From: Cognatishimia sp. 1_MG-2023
GTDB lineage: Bacteria; Pseudomonadota; Alphaproteobacteria; Rhodobacterales; Rhodobacteraceae
Direction: 5' to 3'
Length of the DNA: 64,000 nucleotides
Assembly (NCBI RefSeq): GCF_030548175.1
Contig: NZ_JAUORX010000001.1
Coordinates: forward strand, 496,001 to 560,000
Within the stretch, counting starts at the first letter, position 1, and every line of letters begins with the position of its first letter. Of the stretch, positions 1 to 8,026 are shown piece after piece. A model generated the notes under the pieces. The model worked only from the letters and a program-made list of their open reading frames with translations. It was not told where the DNA came from and ran no database searches. The translations under genes and the position numbers were made by a program.

Positions 1-1224
1 CGCAAGGCGATGATCCACAAATGCCAATGGAATCAATATCCCTACGCCCAAAACAGCACCGGGGGCCGCGTAACCAATTGTGGTCAGAGGCAACAATAGA
101 CGTGGCAAGCTGCGCCCTGACAAGCGCACCCCATAGACCAAGAACACACCTGCCAATACGGTGACAACGGAGGCAATCCCGCCAACGGTTAGCGTATTGG
201 TTAGCGCGCGCAAAAGGCCTGCATCCGTCCAGCGATCTGGGTTGCCTAGGGCGTGGCTTAGGATCACCGACAGGGGCAGAACGAAGCCGAACAAGAAAGG
301 CAGCAAGCATGCCGATGTTGCTGCTAGGGCAGAAAAACCAGTCAGTTTTGTCTTTTTCGCCGGGCGATGGCGGCTGGAAAGGTTGAAAAACTTGATCTTA
401 CGGCGGCTAATTTTCTCGAGCGTGACCAAAAAGATAACAAGGACCAGAACGACAGAGGCAATTTGAGCAGCACCGCCAACGTTATGGCTTTCGAGCCAAA
501 CATTGAAAATACCGGTGGTTAGGGTTTGCACCGCAAAGTAATCAACGGTGCCAAAATCGTTCACCGTTTCCATCATGACAATGGCCGCACCCGCAGCGAT
601 AGCAGGTCGCGCTAATGGCAGGCCGACACGTAGGAAACGACCAATAGCCCCTGCCCCCAAAGACTGCGCAACTTCTTCGGCGGAGGCGGATTGTTCTTTG
701 AAAGCGGCGCGCGCAAGAATGTAGACATATGGGAACAACGACGCGGCCAAGACCAAGATCGCAGCGCCCATGGATCGTATTTCTGGAAACCAGTAGTCTC
801 GTGAATTCTCCCATGAAAACAAAGCCCTTAGCCCAGTTTGGATTGGCCCTGCGTATTCCAGGAAATCGACCAGCGCATAGGCCCCTACGTAGGCAGGGAT
901 CGCCAGCGGAAGCAGCAGCAACCACTCCAACCAACGGGACAAAGGAAAGCTATATCGCGTGATCAACCATGCGGCGCCCGTGCCGATACAAGCGGCTAAA
1001 AGCCCGACGCTGACCATCAAGATAACCGTGGTTTGCAGATACCGAGGTAACGTTGTTGCCAAAAGATGTGGCCAGATATTTTCGGTTGGGAAGAAGGCTA
1101 AGACAGCCACAGCGACAATCGGAATAAGAACAATTGCGCAAATCAAAACAGCTCCGATGGACCATGGATTTAAGGCCAAGCCCAATGTGGAACGCGGATT
1201 GAGGGTCTGTGATAGCAGTTTCAT
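1..1224 (-). CDS. Fe(III)-type ABC transporter permease, 3' end cut by window edge
   Basis: The frame is open from an ATG at 1224 to the left edge, 408 codons, so only the N-terminal part is present. It is an inner-membrane permease of the FbpB/AfuB kind, a family in which two permease halves are fused (about 550 residues). The visible part has many hydrophobic segments: about residues 22-44, 64-84, 98-120, 152-172 and 205-220, then a second group after residue 280. The EAA loop that contacts the ATPase lies at about residues 178-211 (AEEVAQSLGAG, then RVGLPLARP). The family imports iron or other substrates delivered by a periplasmic binding protein. The partner genes are outside the window, so the substrate is inferred. 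A thiamine or phosphonate-type importer is less likely. Confidence 0.93.
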   Translation of the reverse strand, partial: MKLLSQTLNPRSTLGLALNPWSIGAVLICAIVLIPIVAVAVLAFFPTENIWPHLLATTLPRYLQTTVILMVSVGLLAACIGTGAAWLITRYSFPLSRWLEWLLLLPLAIPAYVGAYALVDFLEYAGPIQTGLRALFSWENSRDYWFPEIRSMGAAILVLAASLFPYVYILARAAFKEQSASAEEVAQSLGAGAIGRFLRVGLPLARPAIAAGAAIVMMETVNDFGTVDYFAVQTLTTGIFNVWLESHNVGGAAQIASVVLVLVIFLVTLEKISRRKIKFFNLSSRHRPAKKTKLTGFSALAATSACLLPFLFGFVLPLSVILSHALGNPDRWTDAGLLRALTNTLTVGGIASVVTVLAGVFLVYGVRLSGRSLPRLLLPLTTIGYAAPGAVLGVGILIPLAFVDHRLA

Positions 1225-1308
1225 GTCGCTCTGTTGCCTGAATCTGGTTTCACTGTCCAGAAACGAAGCTATATTGTGAACCAAAGAAGTAGAAAGAATA
1301 GTGTTTAT

Positions 1309-2184
1309 ATGCAGGTCGTTTTACATTTTGGTGCGCCATATACAGATGAAAACCGCCTGCAACTTTGCCTAGGCAAAAACCGAGAGGCTTTGGCTGAGGC
1401 TGGCACTGTCATTCCGCGCCCCTCTGCGTATCGGCGCCGGATGAAACCGGTGATCAACCGGTTCAAAGAAGGAACTGGCGACGACGAGCTTCGGATGGAG
1501 TTTTTCGACGAAGTTGTTGGCGACAGAGAAGCGGATCGGGTTGTCTTTTCGATGGACAACTTTTTGGGCGTACCACGGCTTGCTGTATCTAACGACTCGT
1601 TTTTTCCCGGTCATTTCAATCGCATAGGCGCGTTCCTTCATCTTTTTGATGGGGCTGATGTTGAGCTGTATTACGCGATTTGCAACCCTGCCAACTTTGT
1701 TCAGGGATTGATGAAAGGCCATCAAGGCGAGGACATCAATGCGCTGCTTAGCCATAGCGATCCGATGAATTTGCGGTGGTCTGAGTTCATGGAACGGCTT
1801 TGCGAAAACTTTCCAGCGACGCCGGTAACCGCGTGGTGCAACGAAGATACGCCGCTGATTTGGGATAAGTTGATCCGCGATTTGGCGGGTGTCGATGACA
1901 CTTTCGATCTGCGCGGGAACTTTGGGTTCATCAAAGAAATCATGTCAGATGAAGGGTTTAGCCGGTTTTCTGACTTTCTAAAACAACGACCTGACATGTC
2001 TGTCGAGCAAAAACAGCGCGTAACAGCAGCGTTTTTGGAAAAGTTCGCGGTGGAAGATGTGTTGGAAGAAGACATTGATTATCCGGGTTGGACGGATGAA
2101 CATGTTGCCGCTGTAACAGAGATGTATGAGGCGGATGTTGACTTTATCCAGACGCTGCCAAATGTGCGGTTCTTGCAGCCCTAA
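1309..2184 (+). CDS. Hypothetical protein, degenerate sulfotransferase-like
   Basis: This 291-residue soluble protein has no signal peptide or membrane segment. I chose the ATG at 1309 because the protein then opens with a beta strand and loop (MQVVLHFGAP, then TDENRLQL and a leucine-rich helix). That resembles the start of PAPS-dependent sulfotransferase-like proteins (usually H-x-G-x-x-K-T-G-T-T-x-L-Q), but the lysine and threonines that bind the phosphosulfate are missing. An upstream ATG at 1234 would add 25 unconvincing residues. It diverges from the permease gene, with about 85 bp between start codons. The function is unknown. Similarity to sulfotransferases is my reading of one N-terminal motif and should be held loosely. 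Confidence 0.72.
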   Translation: MQVVLHFGAPYTDENRLQLCLGKNREALAEAGTVIPRPSAYRRRMKPVINRFKEGTGDDELRMEFFDEVVGDREADRVVFSMDNFLGVPRLAVSNDSFFPGHFNRIGAFLHLFDGADVELYYAICNPANFVQGLMKGHQGEDINALLSHSDPMNLRWSEFMERLCENFPATPVTAWCNEDTPLIWDKLIRDLAGVDDTFDLRGNFGFIKEIMSDEGFSRFSDFLKQRPDMSVEQKQRVTAAFLEKFAVEDVLEEDIDYPGWTDEHVAAVTEMYEADVDFIQTLPNVRFLQP

Positions 2185-2210
2185 TATCACGCAACGCGCG
2201 CCGCTATAAT

Positions 2211-2260
2211 TTTTGGTAAATGTGAGATTCGTACGTTTCATGTGCTGAAACGTACGATTC
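2211..2260 (+). repeat. Hairpin repeat, copy 1 of 2
   Basis: A 50-bp segment starts with TTTTGGTAAATGTG and carries an inverted repeat: ATTCGTACGTTTCA, a short loop, then GAAACGTACGATTC. Copy 2 lies at 56068-56118 in the same orientation. The three 14-nt blocks are identical between copies; only the loop and a 2-3 nt spacer differ. Here it lies between two convergent genes and is followed by CCTTTTTC, so it could also act as a terminator for the rightward gene. Confidence 0.8.
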
Positions 2261-2288
2261 CTTTTTCATTCCTATGCAAATAGCAGAT

Positions 2289-3587
2289 TTAGGCCGGCAC
2301 GCCCCCTGTCGGCGCTTGCACAAATGACGTCTCCGCAATTTCGCGCGCGTGGATTCCGAGAACCATCAAACCGGGCCAAAGCAGATATGCCTCGATCTCA
2401 ATATTCTCGCCGAAGGACAGCAGAAGGATCACCATCAGGATGCCGAGCGGCAAGCGGCCTCTGGTCGAGGCGATGGTATCGGCGAGCGCGAGGAGCGTTT
2501 GAAAGACCAGCGGGATCATTAACGCCAGAAATCCGGTGACCCCTTTTACGAACAACAACCCGTACCACGTGTGATGTGTGCCGATGGGCATGTATTCGAC
2601 GATGTGGCCGCCGGGGGCTGGGCGGCCGTGTCCGAACCAGATCGCTTCTTCCCACCAGCGTTCTTCGGCGATGCGTTGCAAGGTCGCGCGCACGCGGGTG
2701 CTGTCGGCGCGGGCGTTTTTGAATGTGGCGATGCCGGTTGTTAAGGTTTGGATCAACCGATCTGCTGTCATCGCGAGGCTGGCGGTGAGTCCTGCGGCGG
2801 TGAACCATGCCCAGCGTTTGCTCATCAGACCCAAGGCGCGTGGGGGCATGGTGCAGAGGACAAGACCAACAAGACCCATGCGGGATTTTGAGGCGAGCAC
2901 CATCAGTGTTCCGGCGGCGATGCCGATGGCGCGCCAGTTGCGGTTTTCTTCCTCTAGCGCAAAGAGCACCATCATCACGCCTAGTAGCGCGGCAAAGGGA
3001 GACCATGGGGCGAAGAACTGCCATCTTGGGGACCACGTGGCGGGATCGTAGGTGAAGAGGAAGACGGTGAAGTATTCCGGCCCCGGCCCGCCGACGACTT
3101 TTAGGGGTGATGTGAAAATCCGTTCAGGCAATCCGATGTAGGGGGCAGCGAGCATCAGAGGCGCGAGGCAGAGCACCCATAGGCCGACAATGCATTGACC
3201 GCGGATCAAGATGCTTCGGCGAATGGGCAGGACAGCGCCAGCCAAAGGGAATAGCGCCATCAGAGCCCAGCCTTTGGCCCAGCCAATTGTAGATTTGATG
3301 GTTTGCGCAGCGCTGAAGTTCCAATTGATGTGCCCCAGCCACAGGATTGGGAGCATTGCGCCCATGCCCAGTATCCATGCCCAGACCACTGGCGGGATTG
3401 GATGCGGCTTGAGGTCCACGCGCATGGCGGGGCCTAGGTAAAGCGCCACAACGGCTAAGGTGCCAAGCGACCACGCGATCACGGGGCCTGCGATATAGAG
3501 CGCGCCGATGGCATAGAGCGGCCACGTGTAGGTGAGCGTTTTATAGGCGAGCCATTCGGCGGGATTTTCTGGGGAGAGCTTATCCAT
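2289..3587 (-). CDS. O-antigen ligase/polymerase-like (Wzy-type) membrane protein
   Basis: This 432-residue protein has about ten hydrophobic segments and a larger loop in its second half (about residues 280-340), including HGRPAPGG and GTHHTWYGL. That layout is typical of the Wzy/WaaL family, which joins polysaccharide repeat units on undecaprenyl carrier at the outer face of the inner membrane. The ATG at 3587 overlaps the end of the chain-length gene (ATGGATAA, 8 bp), so the two are probably translationally coupled. A start 8 codons upstream is possible but would deepen the overlap. The neighbours (Wzz-, Wza- and Wzx-like proteins and glycosyltransferases) place it in exopolysaccharide assembly. 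Whether it acts as polymerase or ligase cannot be read from sequence alone. Confidence 0.88.
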   Translation of the reverse strand: MDKLSPENPAEWLAYKTLTYTWPLYAIGALYIAGPVIAWSLGTLAVVALYLGPAMRVDLKPHPIPPVVWAWILGMGAMLPILWLGHINWNFSAAQTIKSTIGWAKGWALMALFPLAGAVLPIRRSILIRGQCIVGLWVLCLAPLMLAAPYIGLPERIFTSPLKVVGGPGPEYFTVFLFTYDPATWSPRWQFFAPWSPFAALLGVMMVLFALEEENRNWRAIGIAAGTLMVLASKSRMGLVGLVLCTMPPRALGLMSKRWAWFTAAGLTASLAMTADRLIQTLTTGIATFKNARADSTRVRATLQRIAEERWWEEAIWFGHGRPAPGGHIVEYMPIGTHHTWYGLLFVKGVTGFLALMIPLVFQTLLALADTIASTRGRLPLGILMVILLLSFGENIEIEAYLLWPGLMVLGIHAREIAETSFVQAPTGGVPA

Positions 3588-5037
3588 TGTCTTCGCGTTC
3601 CCGCAGACCAAGCAGCCAGTTGATTAGGCCCCGACGTACCCAACCCAAGGTCAGCGCCATGAGCATTAGCAAGGTTGCTGCGATGCCTGCCAACAGGGCG
3701 ATTTTCTTTCTGGGCGACGAAGGATCGGTTGGTAATGATGGATTTTCAAGCACTTGCACCAAAGGATAGGACGCAAAGACATCGGTTTTGGATGACTGCG
3801 CGCGGGCGATGGCCGAGGCAAAGACCGCTTCGGCAACTTGGAAGTCACGCTGCAAATCCTCGAGTTGGGCGGCGGCGCGTGACGCGCGTTCTAAGCGGCG
3901 GCGTTCTTGGTTGAAGCGGTTGTTAAGCGTGTCAAACTGCGCTTGCAGGCCTGCGCGGTCAGCCTCGTTGCGTAACAGATCGGCTAAGAGTGTTGTTCGG
4001 TCGCCAAATTGCGACACGTTGAGGCGCGCGGCGGTCTGACGGGGCAACCCAGTGATTGCGATGGCCGCGCGCAAGGTGGCCTCTTGCGCTTGGGTATAGG
4101 CCTGTTCCGCCTCTTTACGGCGGGGATGCTGGGAGCCGTAACGCGAGCGGGCCTCTGACAATGCGGCGGCTTTGTCGGCGATGTCAGCGACAAGGGCGAG
4201 GTATTCCTGGTCTGAATAGAGATCAAGCGCGCGGGCGGCGTGTTGGGCGGAAAGGCCTAGGTTGGCCTCGAGTGCCGAGACATAGGCGGTTTTTTCCTCG
4301 AGGTCCGCCTTGAGCGCAAAGGCACGGGCGTAGCGGGCATCGTTTTCGGCCACTTGGGCGGCGAATTGATCGCGCGACAGAAAGCCGGTTTCGTTTTGCA
4401 AAGCCCCTACGGCGGTGCGGGTGGCCAATACGCTGTCGCGGTATTCTTCGATGGCCTGCACAGCGCCTTCTTCGCGAACGAATTGATCGTCATCGCGCAG
4501 CGCGTCTACTTCGGTGAAGAAAGCGTTAAGCACGGCCTCGTTGCGGGCGCGGGCCTCTGCCGGGCTGCCGCCGGTGATTTCGATGTGGATCAGACCGGTT
4601 TGATCCACAAGCGTGACTTTGGGGCGCGGCAAGGCATTGGCGGGCGTGCCGAGTTGCTGGGCGGCGGCGTTGATGATGCGGTCCGCGCGGATCAGGCGTT
4701 TGTAGGTCTGGGTGGGGCTGATGGAATTGTTGGCAAAGGCGGATGACGCGTAGCTGCTGGCTTGGCCAATGCTGTCGATATTGACCGAGGACGAGACCCC
4801 TGCCCCCGGTAAGATCAGCGACATCTGCGAAGTGTAACTGGGTGGGACGCTGGTCAGGTAGCCGACGATGGGGGTCCAGATTGCAGCGGCCCAAATCAGG
4901 AAGACGCCGGAATAGCGAATGACGCGCCGCACCATGTAGCCCGGTTGGCCGGGTTTGCGTTTGCGCAGCAAAGCGTCCAAGCGACTGAGGTAGGCGGCGT
5001 TGCTTTGGTAATTTGAAATGTCAGATTGAAATGCCAT
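3580..5037 (-). CDS. Polysaccharide chain-length determinant (Wzz/GumC-like)
   Basis: This 485-residue inner-membrane protein has a transmembrane segment near residues 40-60, a long periplasmic part rich in helices and coiled coil (about 130-420), and a second transmembrane segment near 450-470. The proline-rich stretch before the last segment (ENPSLPTDPSSPRKK) is the family hallmark. No tyrosine-kinase domain is fused to it. Such proteins set the chain length of the exported polymer. The ATG at 5037 begins MAFQSDISNY; the ATG five codons upstream has no better ribosome site. It is read with the Wzy-like gene. A 9-mer AACGACCTA lies at 5072-5080, just upstream, and recurs twice near the regulator gene. 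Confidence 0.9.
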   Translation of the reverse strand: MAFQSDISNYQSNAAYLSRLDALLRKRKPGQPGYMVRRVIRYSGVFLIWAAAIWTPIVGYLTSVPPSYTSQMSLILPGAGVSSSVNIDSIGQASSYASSAFANNSISPTQTYKRLIRADRIINAAAQQLGTPANALPRPKVTLVDQTGLIHIEITGGSPAEARARNEAVLNAFFTEVDALRDDDQFVREEGAVQAIEEYRDSVLATRTAVGALQNETGFLSRDQFAAQVAENDARYARAFALKADLEEKTAYVSALEANLGLSAQHAARALDLYSDQEYLALVADIADKAAALSEARSRYGSQHPRRKEAEQAYTQAQEATLRAAIAITGLPRQTAARLNVSQFGDRTTLLADLLRNEADRAGLQAQFDTLNNRFNQERRRLERASRAAAQLEDLQRDFQVAEAVFASAIARAQSSKTDVFASYPLVQVLENPSLPTDPSSPRKKIALLAGIAATLLMLMALTLGWVRRGLINWLLGLREREDNG

Positions 5038-5156
5038 GGACCTGTCTTTCAAGAATGCTCTTGGATCAGACTAGGTCGTTTGATGGCTTGATATATGAGG
5101 GATTTCGTGAGTGTCCGAGGGCAAACGGGCTGCCCTTGGGACATTGGGATAGGTCG

Positions 5157-5771
5157 TTAAAACACGCCTTGGTCGCGGGCGATCAGGGCCGCTTGGGTCC
5201 GGTTGCCGACCTCTAGTTTGCGATAGAGCGTTTTGATGTGCAGTTTGACGGTGGGTTCCGACAGATCGAGATCGCGGGCGATTTCTTTGTTGGATTTGCC
5301 TTCGGTCAAGCCGCGCAGCACTTGGGTTTCGCGTTCTGTCAGGCCTTTTAGCAAGGGATGATCATTGCCCTCTGGTTCTGCGGTCATGAAATCAAGTGGA
5401 GCGTATTTTTCGCCCATGGCCATGAATTTGATCGCGTTGACCAGTGATTTCGCGGGCAAGGTTTTGGGGATGAACCCGACGGCGCCCATTTCAAGCGCTT
5501 GCTCTGCAACCTCGCGCGAGGCTTCTCCGGACATCAAGGCGACGCGGTGGACGCCATTGCGTTCTGATGCGATTTTCAACCCCTCGAGGCCGTTCATACC
5601 GGGCATGTTGTAATCCAGCAGGACCAAATCATAGGTGTATTCGCCATCAATAAGGGCGCAGGCCGCGTCTAGATCGGCGGCGGTGTGGGTTTCAATGTTT
5701 TCTTCGTTTCCCATGAAGGCCACCAACGCATCGCGCAGCAGGTCATGGTCATCGGCAATTAATATTCTCAA
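5157..5771 (-). CDS. LuxR/NarL-family response regulator (copy 1)
   Basis: This protein has an N-terminal receiver domain with the acidic pair D7-D8 and phospho-acceptor D53 (LVLLDYNMPG), then a C-terminal LuxR helix-turn-helix (LTERETQVLRGLTEGKSNKE, residues about 140-200). I prefer a TTG start at 5771: GAGGG lies 8-9 nt upstream, and the 204-residue product then lines up from its first residue with the 202-residue second copy at 42216-42824, including D53. An upstream in-frame start at 5819 adds 16 unrelated residues. It lies between the wzz-like gene and the divergent TagA/sugar transferase gene. Three copies of AACGACCTA lie at 5072, 5149 and 5789. I infer that it regulates the polysaccharide locus and is phosphorylated by the hybrid kinase at 8027-10549. 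Confidence 0.93.
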   Translation of the reverse strand: MRILIADDHDLLRDALVAFMGNEENIETHTAADLDAACALIDGEYTYDLVLLDYNMPGMNGLEGLKIASERNGVHRVALMSGEASREVAEQALEMGAVGFIPKTLPAKSLVNAIKFMAMGEKYAPLDFMTAEPEGNDHPLLKGLTERETQVLRGLTEGKSNKEIARDLDLSEPTVKLHIKTLYRKLEVGNRTQAALIARDQGVF

Positions 5772-6020
5772 AGTCGAACCCTCGCTCGATAGGTCGTTAT
5801 ATTTGCAATACTCACCCACAACTGTGGCGCAAATGGGAATATTCCGGGGGAAACATCAGGCTACTACTCTACCCAAAGGGATATGATTTTTTCCAAAGGC
5901 ATGAATTAAAACGTCTTTTTTCGTCACCGCCATCACAATAGACCATATTTCAGCCATAAGCGTTAACGCGGCCTCTCTGTTTTTGCCTGATGTTGAATGA
6001 AGGTTAACGGAGGCGAGACT

Positions 6021-7391
6021 ATGACTTTTCATTCACAGGTGGCCCTACAGAGCGGTCCAAACACCCAAGCCGTGCTGCCGCACATTACGGTTATGGGGCA
6101 AAGCATTGTCAGCGCGACTGCGCAGGCAGCGGTGCAGGCCATGTTGGCCCCGGGGCGGCGGTGTATTTCGTTTTTGAACGCGCATTGTGTGAATGTCGCG
6201 ACGCGTGATCCTTATTACAAGGCAGCGTTGGCGCGGGCGGATATGGTTCTGCCGGATGGGATTGGGGTTGAGCTGGCGGCGAAGATGGAGGGCAAGACCA
6301 TCACCGCCAATCTGAACGGTACGGATTTGGCACCGAAGCTTTTGAAAGAGGCCGCACAGCGGGGGCTATCGGTGTTCTTGTTTGGTGGCACACCGGGTAC
6401 GGCGGAACGGGCGGCGGATACGATTTGTCGTCAGGTGCCGGGATTGCGGATTGCGGGAACGCGCGATGGCTATGGCGGGACGCAGGGTGCGGTTGAGGCA
6501 ATCAATGCGTCAAAGGCAGATATTCTGCTGGTGGCCATGGGCGTGCCGATGCAGGAGTTGTGGCTGGATCAGAACTTTGGCCAGTTGAAAACGCAGGTAT
6601 GTCTGTCGGTTGGCGGGTTGTTGGATTTCTGGGCGGGCAATGTGCGGCGTGCGCCGAAGGTGGTGCGCAAAGCCAAGGCGGAATGGGTCTGGCGGTTGAT
6701 GATGGAACCGCGTCGTTTGGCGAAACGGTATTTGATCGGCAATGTCACCTTTTTGGCGCGGGCCGCGCATTGGTCGTTGACGCAAGCCAATCGGTCTGCT
6801 GTTTTGAAACGGGTTATGGATTTAACGCTCTGCCTGTCGAGTTTGTTGATCCTTGGACCGGTCTTGTTGATTTTGATGGGGCTTATTCGTCTGGACAGCA
6901 AAGGCCCTGCCCTGTTTCGCCAAGAACGCGTTGGAAAAGATGGGAAACCGTTCACCTTGTATAAACTGCGGTCGATGGCCGTGGATTCCGAAGCTAAGCG
7001 CGCGGCGCTATTGGCGCAGTCGGATCGAGATGGGGTTTGCTTTAAGGCCAAGAACGACCCGCGGCTGACGCGGCTAGGACGGGTGCTGCGCCGGTACTCT
7101 TTGGATGAGTTGCCGCAAATTCTGAATATCATCAAAGGCGAGATGTCTGTGGTTGGTCCACGCCCTGCCCTGCCGCAAGAGGTTGCGGTCTATCCGGCGC
7201 GTGCGCTGAAACGCTTGGCGGTGAAGCCGGGGCTGACGGGGCTGTGGCAAGTGTCTGGGCGAGCAGACATTGGATTTGATCAGATGATCGAGATGGATCT
7301 GGCCTATGCGAAGTCGCGCTCTGTTCTGTTGGACAGCATGCTGATTTGGCTCACGGTGCGGACCATCGTTTCGGGGCGCGGTGCCTACTGA
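6021..7391 (+). CDS. Fused WecG/TagA/CpsF glycosyltransferase and initiating sugar-phosphate transferase
   Basis: This 456-residue protein combines two enzymes. Residues about 15-235 are a WecG/TagA/CpsF-type glycosyltransferase (SFLNAHCVNVATRDP, LPDGIGVELA, VAMGVPMQELW). Residues about 255-456 are a bacterial sugar transferase of the WbaP/ExoY type, with one membrane segment (about 265-285), then FRQERVGKDGKPF, RRYSLDELPQILNI and VGPRPALP. The second half would load the first sugar phosphate onto undecaprenyl phosphate, and the first half would add the next sugar. The start at 6021 has GGAGGCG at the right distance; an ATG at 5997 lies before that site. The two activities are more often separate proteins. 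It diverges from the response-regulator gene. Confidence 0.92.
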   Translation: MTFHSQVALQSGPNTQAVLPHITVMGQSIVSATAQAAVQAMLAPGRRCISFLNAHCVNVATRDPYYKAALARADMVLPDGIGVELAAKMEGKTITANLNGTDLAPKLLKEAAQRGLSVFLFGGTPGTAERAADTICRQVPGLRIAGTRDGYGGTQGAVEAINASKADILLVAMGVPMQELWLDQNFGQLKTQVCLSVGGLLDFWAGNVRRAPKVVRKAKAEWVWRLMMEPRRLAKRYLIGNVTFLARAAHWSLTQANRSAVLKRVMDLTLCLSSLLILGPVLLILMGLIRLDSKGPALFRQERVGKDGKPFTLYKLRSMAVDSEAKRAALLAQSDRDGVCFKAKNDPRLTRLGRVLRRYSLDELPQILNIIKGEMSVVGPRPALPQEVAVYPARALKRLAVKPGLTGLWQVSGRADIGFDQMIEMDLAYAKSRSVLLDSMLIWLTVRTIVSGRGAY

Positions 7392-7399
7392 CCCTAATG

Positions 7400-7419
7400 A
7401 CCTATCCGGATGGATAGGT
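7400..7419. promoter_or_regulatory. 20-bp palindromic operator, copy 1 of 2
   Basis: The sequence ACCTATCCGGATGGATAGGT has perfect 8-bp arms around a 4-nt centre; a flanking G/C pair extends it to 9 bp. It lies 67 nt upstream of the secreted sulfite-oxidase-fold gene at 7487 and just after the stop of the fused transferase. The same arms with a different centre occur at 42984-43003, upstream of the paralogous gene. It suits a dimeric regulator, and I infer the LuxR-type response regulators. Confidence 0.8.
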
Positions 7420-7486
7420 CCCTAACCACCCGAGCCACAGATTTTGAAAGTGATCTGCGCAATGATGAGGCATGGAAGGGAGTACC

Positions 7487-8002
7487 ATGAAACTTCAGAA
7501 GATGATGCTGACACTGGTTTTGACCGCATTGACGTTCGTTGCCCCAGTCTTTGCCAATACCACGACAGCATCGCCTGATGCTTCTGAAGCTGTGCTTGAA
7601 GTCTCGGGGATGAGGAGCAGCACAGAGGTGACGGTCACGTTGGACATCACGGCTTTACGGGCCATCGGCACAACAGAGATCGTCACCTCAACTATCTGGA
7701 CCGACGGGGTCCATCGTTTTTCAGGGGTGTTGTTGCGCGATTTGCTTAAACATGTTGGCGCAACTTCCGGCGTAGTCGTTCAAGCACAGGCACTGAACGA
7801 CTACGCCATCCAAATTCCGTTTGATGACGCCATCATGTCAGAGGCCCTTGTGGCCTTTGAAATGGATGGCGCACCGATGCATCGTAGAGCCAAAGGACCG
7901 CTTTGGATTGTGTACCCATTTGACCGCGCAGCAAAATTTCGCACAGAAACCATTTACGCGCGTTCCATTTGGCAGCTTAATAGGCTTCACATCGTTAAGT
8001 GA
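7487..8002 (+). CDS. Secreted sulfite-oxidase-fold protein, cofactor ligand missing (copy 1)
   Basis: This 171-residue protein has a Sec signal peptide (about residues 1-24, ending PVFA). The mature part resembles the oxidoreductase molybdopterin-binding fold: STIWTDGVHRFSGVLLRDLL, LNDYAIQIPFDDA, and RRAKGPLWIVYPFD followed by ETIYARSIWQL. It has no cysteine, so the usual molybdenum ligand is absent, and it is far shorter than the enzymes. It probably does not act as a redox enzyme. The ATG at 7487 has GGAAGGGAG before it. The hybrid kinase gene begins 24 bp downstream, so the two look co-transcribed. A paralogue lies at 43081-43587. I infer a periplasmic ligand-binding or accessory sensing role beside the kinase. 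Confidence 0.85.
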   Translation: MKLQKMMLTLVLTALTFVAPVFANTTTASPDASEAVLEVSGMRSSTEVTVTLDITALRAIGTTEIVTSTIWTDGVHRFSGVLLRDLLKHVGATSGVVVQAQALNDYAIQIPFDDAIMSEALVAFEMDGAPMHRRAKGPLWIVYPFDRAAKFRTETIYARSIWQLNRLHIVK

Positions 8003-8026
8003 TTTCACACATTAAGGCGAATTGAA

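Noticed and set aside
2226-2260. parS-like partition site
   Set aside because: The palindrome shares GTTTCA/TGAAAC but does not match TGTTTCACGTGAAACA, and no parAB genes are present.
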